This document shows, in pieces, positions 9,955-17,446 of a stretch of 64,000 nt of DNA. The notes beneath the pieces are model-generated. The model did not search any database. It was not told where the DNA came from and saw nothing but the letters and a program-made list of their open reading frames with translations. The position numbers were made by a program, and so were the translations under genes. The number at the start of each line of letters is the position of its first letter. Positions within the stretch are counted from its first letter, which is position 1. Source of the DNA: Psychrobacter sp. 4Bb (GTDB lineage: Bacteria > Pseudomonadota > Gammaproteobacteria > Pseudomonadales > Moraxellaceae); assembly GCF_002836735.1 (NCBI RefSeq), contig NZ_PJAS01000071.1:140340-204339 (forward strand). The letters are read 5' to 3'.

Positions 9955-10422
9955 ATTGGATTCCTTGTTTTCGGTAGTTAAGTTGATGCTATAAATAAAA
10001 TATTGGTACTGTTAAAACCTTTGGCCAACGCATACTGACTGTTATGAAGTCGGCAATTATTGTTTGGCTGTTTTATCGAAAAATAGGTTGTCACGTGACT
10101 GGTATAGATAGTAGTATCGAAGGTATCGTTCTACTATACAGTAAAATTAAATAGTGAGAGAAGTAAAAATAAGTCCGTACTATACTGTCGTTATCGTTGT
10201 TTTTAAGTCAGACTTGGCGTGCTAATTACTCGACTCAACTTCTTAACGCTGTTGATTTGATAAGGTAATTATAACAAAAGCAAGGCACTATAATGAGCGT
10301 TGAGGGATGCTAGACGACACTATCTGTCGTATGGTATGCGGCTAAAAATCTATAGAAATGATGCGATAGGCCGTTGTTGTTTTGAACCTTATAATGACTA
10401 TGCTTGTCAATAGATTTAGGAG

Positions 10423-10650
10423 TTGTCCACAACAAATAAAAGGACTATTTTCGCTAATTGTGAAACATTATGAATAATTAAATTATTTTAGAAATTATTT
10501 AAAATAATTTTTTATGTGTACGAATTTAATATAAGTTATTGATTTTAAATGTTTTATAAATTGTACAAAAAATGAACGATTTTACCTTATCCTTTAAGTT
10601 GCTTAGCTATAAAGTTGTCAAGTGGCGACTTATGCACAGGGTTATCCACA
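10423..10650 (+). promoter_or_regulatory. Cluster of DnaA-box-like sequences
   Basis: Two perfect matches to TTATNCACA lie in direct orientation: TTATGCACA at 10630-10638 and TTATCCACA at 10642-10650, 12 bp apart. TTGTCCACA (one mismatch to TTATCCACA) lies at 10423-10431. The stretch between them is extremely AT-rich and resembles an unwinding element. Weaker one-mismatch sites, TGTTTCACA (10787-10795) and TTATGCATA (near 10818), follow. The cluster could titrate DnaA, regulate a neighbouring gene, or be a secondary origin-like locus. No dnaA, dnaN or rpmH is nearby, so it is probably not the main origin. Confidence 0.5.
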
Positions 10651-10948
10651 GCTTATGGGGAGAACTCTGTAAAGCCTTATAATACATAAGTTTACGTAGA
10701 TTATTAGTATTAGTAACGGATTCAATATTTCGTTTTTTATCATTTTACAGGTGCTATTTTATCTATAAACAGCGCTATGAGTGCTATGTTTCACAAATTA
10801 TAAATTTATCTTTTTTTATGCATAATCATACTATAGGCATTAAAAGTCAGGAGTATGACTCAGGATATACATCTAAGATGTCAGTAGACATAGTTATGCG
10901 TAGGATGTCTAGTATTTTTAGAGATATTTTCTACAGCCTATAGAAGGC

Positions 10949-10980
10949 CAAAAAAAGCGGCTACATCAGATAGCCGCTTT
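10949..10980 (-). terminator. Rho-independent terminator of trmB
   Basis: AAAGCGGCTA (10954-10963) and TAGCCGCTTT (10971-10980) form a 10-bp stem with a 7-base loop. On the minus strand the stem is followed by a T run. It lies 31 bp past the trmB stop. Confidence 0.9.
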
Positions 10981-11011
10981 GTCAAAACACTTAAAAGTAG
11001 AGCTGTATTAA

Positions 11012-11851
11012 TCAGTCTTTGATATAGATCAAATCCCAGACGCCATGCCCACGGTCGAGGCCACGACGCTCAAACTTGGTCATTGGACGGAAGTCAGGAC
11101 GCTCAGTGAAGTTACCTGTACCTGCTTTGTTAGTCAGTCCAGCGAAACCATCCAATACTTCAACCATCCAAAATGCATAATGCTCCCAGTCAGTTGCTGT
11201 ATGGAACCAGCCGCCTTGTTTTAAGCTGCGCGTAACGATAGTCATACGTTCAGGACTGACAAAACGACGCTTATAGTGGCGCTTCTTTTGCCATGGGTCA
11301 GGGAAGTATAGCTGAATACGGTCGATATGGTTTTCTGGTAGCTGCTTGAGCAATTGAATGGCATCACCGTTTATGATTTTTACGTTGCTCAAATCTTGGG
11401 TGCCAGCCATATACGCACATTTACCAATACCAGGCTCATGCACTTCTACACCGACAAAATTACGAGTAGGGTCAGCGGCCGCCATTTCAATAAACGAATC
11501 GCCCAAGCCAAAACCAATCTCTACCGTAAGCGGCGCATCTGGGCCGTTAGGGCTATCGGCGAATAACGTACGTAGGTTGTCAATACCGGTAAGATCGCCA
11601 TCACCAAAACTGTTATTGACCAAATACTCAGAAAATTCTGGAGCAGTTAGTGCAAGCTCAGCGTTTTTGTTCATGTGCGTACGGCGCTTCATAAACGTAT
11701 TGACGATGCGGATATGCTTGTCAGAGGTCGGTTCTATCTCTTGGCTAGTGCTGTTATCGATATCGATAGGCTCGCTTGTGCTATTAAGGGTTTGCTCATC
11801 AATAGTATCGGTACTATTGACGTTGTCATTGATATCAGAATGTTGACTCAT
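11012..11851 (-). CDS. trmB: tRNA (guanine-N7-)-methyltransferase TrmB
   Basis: TrmB makes m7G at position 46 of tRNA using SAM. The SAM-binding motif [11 protein letters not shown] lies near residues 105-115, followed by [16 protein letters not shown] and the C-terminal [10 protein letters not shown]. The catalytic core aligns from about residue 48 ([13 protein letters not shown]). Residues 1-45 are an Asp/Ser/Thr/Asn-rich extension, making the product (279 residues) about 40 longer than the E. coli enzyme. It stands alone between two intergenic gaps and ends in a strong terminator. Confidence 0.95.
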   Translation of the reverse strand: MSQHSDINDNVNSTDTIDEQTLNSTSEPIDIDNSTSQEIEPTSDKHIRIVNTFMKRRTHMNKNAELALTAPEFSEYLVNNSFGDGDLTGIDNLRTLFADSPNGPDAPLTVEIGFGLGDSFIEMAAADPTRNFVGVEVHEPGIGKCAYMAGTQDLSNVKIINGDAIQLLKQLPENHIDRIQLYFPDPWQKKRHYKRRFVSPERMTIVTRSLKQGGWFHTATDWEHYAFWMVEVLDGFAGLTNKAGTGNFTERPDFRPMTKFERRGLDRGHGVWDLIYIKD

Positions 11852-12052
11852 AGGATTTGTAAGGCTTAATTAGGTGGGTGATGTTTGCTTATTATAAGTT
11901 AAATCCATACAACTGTGAACGGACAATCCTATTTTCGCGTATTTGCTGGTCGGTGCTGTGGTTTCTCTATGTTACACATGGGTTTTAGCGTTATCATATA
12001 ATGGTATCTTTCAAGTGCTTTTCCTAAGAGTCAGTAAGTAGAGCGTGTTGCC

Positions 12053-12982
12053 ATGTTATTTATTGAGACAGATTCACCGCCACCGTTTTATCAAGAGTCG
12101 TTAACACCTACTAAACGTAAGCAGTTAGACAAGTGGTTCATCGGTAATCGTACCCAGCGTTATTACCTCAAACGTTTTGAGCAGTTTGATCAGCAAGGTT
12201 ATCTGTCACCAAAATGGCATTGGGCTGCGTTTTTTATCACCTTTCCTTGGCTGCTATATCGCAAGCGCTATATGGATGCGATTGTCTATAGTGTTGCAGG
12301 GTGGTCTTTTATCCAGCTTAATGTGGCATTAGTGCTAGTCGCCTTTGAATTTATAGCGATGTCCTATGTGCCAGATGCTTATCAGATGGCAACACGTATC
12401 AGTATTGCCGCTGTTATTTGGCTATTTTGGTCGTTTATGGTGGCACGCTGGACAGATGCGTATTACTACCGAATGGCAAGGCGTGAGATCGCTGATGCGA
12501 TAAATGACCATCCGCGAGATGAGGCAGCACAGAAGGCACATCTGCAAAGAGAAGGCGGTGTTAGCTTGTTCGGACTGGCATTAGGGTTTGGTTTTTTTGC
12601 ATTTTCGCTATTGGTGATTAAGGTGCAGTTCTTACCGATTATTGCCAAGCCAAAAGCAAACGAAGTGTTGTTTGACGCTTATGATATTGCAAAGAATGCC
12701 CAAAATCGAGTGGCGTTGATTTATCAACAGACAGGGCAGTGCCCAGTAAATTTGCCCCTGAGTACCGAGCAGCAGCAAATACGCATGCATGTCGATACTC
12801 AGGCTGCTGGCGTGACAGAAACTGACTGTGCGGTAGTGGCAACGATTCAGAACGTGACGTTTCCGATACGCTATTTAAACGAGCAGACGCTGGTCTTTTA
12901 TCATATACCAGACAGTGATAATTGGGATTGCACCAGCTCACTGAATAAAAAACAAGCTCCTAAAAACTGCATAGCTGATTAG
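12053..12982 (+). CDS. DUF2628-like membrane protein with a pilin-like C-terminal domain
   Basis: The 309-residue protein has two parts. Residues about 40-150 hold a W-x-AAFF...PWLLYRKRY segment and three or four membrane helices, as in DUF2628 proteins. A further helix (about 172-192) leads into a soluble domain. This domain reads AYDIAKNAQNRVALIYQQTG and then CPVN, and ends NWDCTSSLNKKQAPKNC. That pattern matches the soluble part of type IV pilins: an alpha-helix with a Y-x-x-x-G-x-x-P turn and a C-terminal disulfide loop (WxC...PxxC). No prepilin leader is present. The function is unknown; the fusion call is inferred from sequence pattern. Confidence 0.6.
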   Translation: MLFIETDSPPPFYQESLTPTKRKQLDKWFIGNRTQRYYLKRFEQFDQQGYLSPKWHWAAFFITFPWLLYRKRYMDAIVYSVAGWSFIQLNVALVLVAFEFIAMSYVPDAYQMATRISIAAVIWLFWSFMVARWTDAYYYRMARREIADAINDHPRDEAAQKAHLQREGGVSLFGLALGFGFFAFSLLVIKVQFLPIIAKPKANEVLFDAYDIAKNAQNRVALIYQQTGQCPVNLPLSTEQQQIRMHVDTQAAGVTETDCAVVATIQNVTFPIRYLNEQTLVFYHIPDSDNWDCTSSLNKKQAPKNCIAD

Positions 12983-13040
12983 GGGCTGTGCTTTACGAGT
13001 GTTTATAGATGTTGCTAGTACTGAGAGCTACTGTTTAGGG

Positions 13041-14927
13041 TTAATGCTTAGGGTCCGTTGCAGTATCATTCTTTTCCTCAACTGGTGTTGCTTGGCTCTT
13101 TAACGCCTCATAAAAATCGGTCAAATCCATTTTACGTGCTTTACCAATGTCTTCGTCAAACAAGCTTTCAAGCTCAGCCATTGCTGATTGTGCGGATTCA
13201 ATCATGCTGGCTTCATCATCATAGATAGCTTGTTGGCGTTCGATCAAGTCATCATCATAGTCACGGAATGTTTTTACTGTTTCTCGCGCTTTTTCTGGTG
13301 AGATACCTAATAACTGTAGCGATTCGCGTGACATGTCCAAAGACGACAAATAAGTCTCACGCCAGATGTGCCGCACCCCAACCTCACGCAAGCGATAATA
13401 GTGCTGACGGTCGCGTGCTCTCGCCAATACAATCAGTTCAGGATAGTTTTTACGTAAATACTGAGCGGTGGTGATAGAACGCTCTAAGTCATCGATAGCG
13501 AGAATAAACACTCGCGCTTTTTGAATACCTGCCGCTCTTAAAATCTCAGGGTTCTTTGGGTCGCCATAATAGACTTGGTTACCGAATTTTCTTACAAAAT
13601 CTACTCGGTTTGCAGAGCGTTCGATGGCGGTAAATTCGATATTATGCATGCGCAGTACACGGCCAATAATCTGACCGACGCGGCCAAAGCCCGCAATGAT
13701 GACCTGATGCTCATGATCGGGAATGGTATCGTATTCGCGGCTCGGCTTGCTCTTGGCAAATAACGGCTCACCTACCTTTTCTAACAACAAGAATGCCAGA
13801 GGTGTCAGCGCCATCGAGATGGTAACGATAAGATTAAGGGTGTTAGCAAGCTCGGGTCGTAAGACATTTTGAGCGGTGGCGACACTGAATAAGACAAAGG
13901 CAAACTCACCACCTTGAGCTAGAGTTACGCCCAATCTGATACTCGTCGGCCAGCGATTGCCCGATACTTTTGCAATCCCTGCAATCACTGCAAACTTGAT
14001 AAACATCAAGGCGAGCGCGCAGCCAATGATAAAGATGGGCTCTGCCAGAATGAGTTTGACATCGGTAAGCATACCGACCGACATAAAGAAGAGACCTAAT
14101 AACAATCCTTTAAAAGGTTCGATACTGGCCTCTAACTCATGGCGATACTCGGAATCTGCTAACAACACACCTGTCAAAAATGCACCTAATGCCATTGATA
14201 GGCCAATTTGGCCCATTAAGATAGACACGCCCATCACAATAAATAGCGCGACCGCTGTCAGTAGTTCTGAGGCACCACTAGAAGCCACAAATTTAAAGAA
14301 GGGTCGAACCACATATCGGCTGGCGAAAATCAGTCCGGCAAAGACAGCAAAAACCTTACCAAAATAAATCAAATCGTAGCTTTGCTCACGCACCCCTGAT
14401 AAAAAGGGAATGACTGCTAACAATGGAATGACCGCAATATCTTGGAATAATAAGATAGTGAAGGCTTCTCGACCATGCGTGCTTGAAAGCTGCTGTTTTT
14501 CAGTCAGTATCTGTAGTACAAATGCGGTAGAAGACAGCGCTAAACCAAAACCAACAATAAAGGCAGTATCTAGTTGTAAGGAGAAAAACTGGTGTAATAG
14601 CCACATTAGTAGCGTACCAGTCAAACCGACCTGCAAACCGCCCAATACAAATATAGAGCGGCGCAATGCCCAGAGCCGCGAAGGCTGGAGCTCAAGCCCG
14701 ATAATAAACAGCAGCATGACCACACCAAACTCTGAAAAGTGCAATAGACTTTCAGCGTCGCCTGCCACATCCAAGCCACTTGGGCCCAATATGAGTCCAG
14801 TGATGAGGTAGCCTAAAACCGTTGCAATGCCGAAGCGTTTACCGAGAGGGACAAAGAGCAATGCTGCTCCCAAAAAGATAGTGGCTTGCAACATGAGATT
14901 TGGTGAGCCGGCGGCAGCAGCAAACAT
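13041..14927 (-). CDS. Kef-type cation:proton antiporter (CPA2 family) with RCK domain
   Basis: The 628-residue inner-membrane protein has about 12-13 hydrophobic segments (residues 10-390) forming a Na+/H+ exchanger fold. A cytosolic RCK/TrkA-N domain follows, starting VIIAGFGRVGQIIGRVL near residue 407. The C-terminal tail is acidic and helical. It resembles KefB/KefC, glutathione-gated potassium efflux systems. No KefF/KefG ancillary gene is adjacent, so glutathione gating is not supported by context. AAGGAG lies close to the ATG. The gene is convergent with the DUF2628-like gene. Confidence 0.88.
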   Translation of the reverse strand: MFAAAAGSPNLMLQATIFLGAALLFVPLGKRFGIATVLGYLITGLILGPSGLDVAGDAESLLHFSEFGVVMLLFIIGLELQPSRLWALRRSIFVLGGLQVGLTGTLLMWLLHQFFSLQLDTAFIVGFGLALSSTAFVLQILTEKQQLSSTHGREAFTILLFQDIAVIPLLAVIPFLSGVREQSYDLIYFGKVFAVFAGLIFASRYVVRPFFKFVASSGASELLTAVALFIVMGVSILMGQIGLSMALGAFLTGVLLADSEYRHELEASIEPFKGLLLGLFFMSVGMLTDVKLILAEPIFIIGCALALMFIKFAVIAGIAKVSGNRWPTSIRLGVTLAQGGEFAFVLFSVATAQNVLRPELANTLNLIVTISMALTPLAFLLLEKVGEPLFAKSKPSREYDTIPDHEHQVIIAGFGRVGQIIGRVLRMHNIEFTAIERSANRVDFVRKFGNQVYYGDPKNPEILRAAGIQKARVFILAIDDLERSITTAQYLRKNYPELIVLARARDRQHYYRLREVGVRHIWRETYLSSLDMSRESLQLLGISPEKARETVKTFRDYDDDLIERQQAIYDDEASMIESAQSAMAELESLFDEDIGKARKMDLTDFYEALKSQATPVEEKNDTATDPKH

Positions 14928-15018
14928 CTGGGCTCCTTAAAAATTTAAATAAAATACACAATATAAAATGGACGTGACTAAAATCAGTATGACTAAAACG
15001 ATATCGCGCTAGTATCGA

Positions 15019-15723
15019 TTATTTTTTGCGATAAATTTTCCACACACCATTGTCTGCAAGCGGATTATTATAAGCATCGTTGCGGCGTTTACGCGGTGTC
15101 TGGCGACTATCTACAATCTTAAAGTCAGGCAGGGCATGTACAATCAGACCAGTACGATAAAAGCGTACCCGCTCAGGCTCTAGCATCTCGCCCTTACTAT
15201 CACGACAAAAAACATAAGCACGCAGATCGATAAATTCACGATGCGCTACCAGTCGCGCTTCCTCGTCATTCTCTAGCACTGCTGTCATGCGCTCGATTTC
15301 ATCATCCGTATATTGACCACACTTATCCGTCAGAGCACCTACTGATCCAAAGCTTTTGGATTCTTTAGCGCGTGTCTTAGTTAAATGTAAACGCTGAACA
15401 TGATAGATAAATTGCGGTATCTCAAGGCTGGCTGGGAGCGGTAGATAGTCAGGTGGCATGTTGGCCGCTGGATAAAAATCCTTTGCACGCTCAAGCAGAT
15501 TTTGCCAACGTTGTTGATAGGTTTGGACTTCGGCTAAGTTGCCTTCATAAATAGGCATATCACGGATTTGTCGCAAAATATCAGGTGGAAACTGTTCATT
15601 ACGAAAGTTTGCAATGTCTTCTTGCAGCGTTGATAACAAAACTTTAGCGTGTTTTTTGCCATCTTTTGATGCAGGATCATCGATATAGTCTGGGGCGACA
15701 AAGGGTGCTGAGCGTCTAGACAT
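15019..15723 (-). CDS. Hypothetical protein, 234 residues
   Basis: I do not recognise this protein. It is soluble, with no signal peptide or membrane helix, and rich in charged residues. Its middle has two short helical parts with conserved-looking tryptophan and proline (YQQRWQNLLERAKDFYP, about residues 68-84, then PPDYLPLP). The C-terminus is basic (RQTPRKRRNDAYNN and WKIYRKK). The clean open frame, codon use like its neighbours and an isolated minus-strand position support a real gene. It may be a lineage-restricted family. Confidence 0.7.
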   Translation of the reverse strand: MSRRSAPFVAPDYIDDPASKDGKKHAKVLLSTLQEDIANFRNEQFPPDILRQIRDMPIYEGNLAEVQTYQQRWQNLLERAKDFYPAANMPPDYLPLPASLEIPQFIYHVQRLHLTKTRAKESKSFGSVGALTDKCGQYTDDEIERMTAVLENDEEARLVAHREFIDLRAYVFCRDSKGEMLEPERVRFYRTGLIVHALPDFKIVDSRQTPRKRRNDAYNNPLADNGVWKIYRKK

Positions 15724-16030
15724 AGTGTTATATCATCAATAGATAGAGTGAAAATACCAAAAAGTATGATTATAAAAATTAACTGGGGTGCTAAACAAAA
15801 CTTTATAATAGTTATTATAACCACATAAGCCGATTTGGACTTAATTTTTTTAAGTTGAATAAAACAAAAGATTGTCGTAAATCAAGACTGCTTTAATGTG
15901 ATCTAGATTCTAGTTCTAATTCTACGTAACTTTTATTATGAGCCAGTATCAGATGCCTATACTTGTATTTTCTAGGTCGTGTTTCAAGTTACTGACTTCT
16001 TTATTCAGTCACTTAGCTGAAAATATATCG
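15724..16030. other. Intergenic region downstream of the CDF transporter gene
   Basis: No gene is visible. The region contains a perfect palindrome at 15803-15820 (TTATAATA, GT, TATTATAA) about 80 bp upstream of the unknown gene, and an inverted repeat ACTTAA/TTAAGT around a T run near 15838-15856. Either may belong to a promoter or weak terminator. Confidence 0.4.
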
Positions 16031-17212
16031 TTAATGGTTATGACCAATATGACTATTACCATCAGGTAGCTGTCCCGAAATATCACAGACCAAGGCATCG
16101 CTATGTGAGATATTCTGAGGATGAGACGAGCTTTCGACCTGAATAGTAGCATGGTGAATACCAAGCTCTAGCAGTCTTTGTTCGAGACTGGTAATTAGAA
16201 TATTTGATTCATGGATACTCATTTCACCATCGACCACCACGTGACAAGATAGTGCATTAAGACCGCTAGTAATACTCCAAACATGTAAGTCATGTACTTT
16301 TTGTACTTGAGAGTCTTCGAGTAATTTTTGCTCTACATCGACTAGCGATATATTGGCAGGCGTTCCTTCCATCAATATATGTACAGAATCACGTACGACG
16401 CGGTAGCCACTGATTAAAATAAGTACGGCAACGATTACTGATGCCACCGCGTCTGCCCATACCCAACCAAAACCCATCATAAGTAGCGCAGCGATAATCG
16501 CAGCCACTGACCCTAATAAATCGCTCAATACGTGCAAATAGGCGCTTTGCATATTGAGGTTAACGGGTTCTGCATTATTCGGTTTCTGCTCTGTGATTTG
16601 GGCATCATCCGTACCATGATTATGGCTGTGTGGCTCGCCACCTTGACTACCTCGATGCATTAGCCAAGCGACCAAAATATTGATCAGCATACCGATAGTC
16701 GCCACGATAAGCATGCCTTGGGTCGCAATTTCTGGCGGTGAGTTAAAGCGTTTAATCGCTTCATAAAAAATCATCAAAGCAATTATGACAAGTGTCGCGC
16801 CATTTACCGTAGCAACTAATATCTCAAAGCGCTTGTAGCCGAAGGTTTTCTGGTGAGTGGCCGCTTTTTCGCCGATTTTAAATGCGACCAAAGTGGCGCC
16901 AAGCGCTATCGCATCGCTTAACATATGCCCTGCATCGGACAGCAAGGCCAAACTACCGGTAAGCCAGCCACCAATGGCTTCGATAAACATATAACCGGTA
17001 ATGATAATAAAGCTGAACAGCAACGTACGCTGATAGCCCTTGGTATCTCGTGCTGTAGTTGTCTGCTCTAGATGCTCATCATGATCGTGATGGCCTTGGT
17101 TTTCTTGAGTGTAGTTATTTTCTTCATCTTCGCGAACGTACTTAGGCACATTCGTATTATCATGCTGTTGGCTATGATTGTGCTCGTCAGAGTTTGGATT
17201 ATTTGAATTCAT
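16031..17212 (-). CDS. Cation diffusion facilitator, probable zinc exporter (ZitB/CzcD type)
   Basis: This inner-membrane exporter exchanges a divalent cation, most likely Zn2+, for protons. Six membrane helices are visible. The metal site in two helices reads SDAGHMLSDA and HVLSDLLGS, giving HxxxD twice, the zinc-type pattern. The N-terminal 45 residues and the loop between helices IV and V are His/Asp-rich, and the protein ends GHNH. A cytoplasmic C-terminal metallochaperone-like domain follows. A TTG at 17224 is in frame, but the ATG at 17212 (393 residues) is preferred. Direct repeats lie just upstream. Confidence 0.92.
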   Translation of the reverse strand: MNSNNPNSDEHNHSQQHDNTNVPKYVREDEENNYTQENQGHHDHDEHLEQTTTARDTKGYQRTLLFSFIIITGYMFIEAIGGWLTGSLALLSDAGHMLSDAIALGATLVAFKIGEKAATHQKTFGYKRFEILVATVNGATLVIIALMIFYEAIKRFNSPPEIATQGMLIVATIGMLINILVAWLMHRGSQGGEPHSHNHGTDDAQITEQKPNNAEPVNLNMQSAYLHVLSDLLGSVAAIIAALLMMGFGWVWADAVASVIVAVLILISGYRVVRDSVHILMEGTPANISLVDVEQKLLEDSQVQKVHDLHVWSITSGLNALSCHVVVDGEMSIHESNILITSLEQRLLELGIHHATIQVESSSHPQNISHSDALVCDISGQLPDGNSHIGHNH

Positions 17213-17253
17213 AATAATACTCAAATTCGCTGATAGTTGCGTTCGATAGATGA

Positions 17254-17288
17254 TGTTTACTGATAAGTGACGTTTACTGATAAGTGAT
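17254..17288 (-). repeat. Tandem direct repeat upstream of the CDF gene
   Basis: GTTTACTGATAAGTGA occurs at 17255-17270 and again at 17272-17287, period 17 bp, with degenerate flanking continuation (GATGCTTGCTATGG). It lies 43-76 bp upstream of the transporter ATG, where a regulator could bind. Confidence 0.6.
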
Positions 17289-17446
17289 GCTTGCTATGGG
17301 TAGAGTAGGCATAGAGCCTTGATCGCATATCATTTGATAGTTATAAATTTAACATAGCCAAGCATGAGAAGCTGTAACGACGAAGTAAACATGATGAGGA
17401 GATGAGTAGAAAGATATGCACCCATTTGTTGAGAGCTGCGTGAGAA

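Larger units (their letters stand above)
9955..11011. other. Gene-free kilobase between recA and trmB
   Basis: No plausible coding region is visible on either strand. The segment contains the recA 5' region (about 9955-10150), a very AT-rich stretch (about 10470-10570), a cluster of DnaA-box-like 9-mers (10423-10650), a perfect palindrome TTATGCATAA near 10818, an inverted repeat ACATCT/AGATGT at 10869-10881, and the trmB terminator at the end. A gene-free gap this long is exceptional for this otherwise compact window. Confidence 0.6.

Noticed and set aside
9955..10160. A LexA/SOS box upstream of recA
   Set aside because: I found no CTGT-N8-ACAG. An inverted repeat of ATAGTAG and CTACTAT (near 10107-10137) is present but does not resemble a known SOS box.
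10423..10650. The DnaA-box cluster as the main chromosomal origin
   Set aside because: dnaA, dnaN, recF, rpmH and gyrB, which neighbour oriC in relatives, are absent from the window. Only two perfect boxes are present.
15803..15820. Palindrome TTATAATA/TATTATAA as a Zur or other operator
   Set aside because: It overlaps a likely TATAAT -10 element, is purely AT and lies before an unknown gene, far from the CDF promoter. The chance of random occurrence is high.
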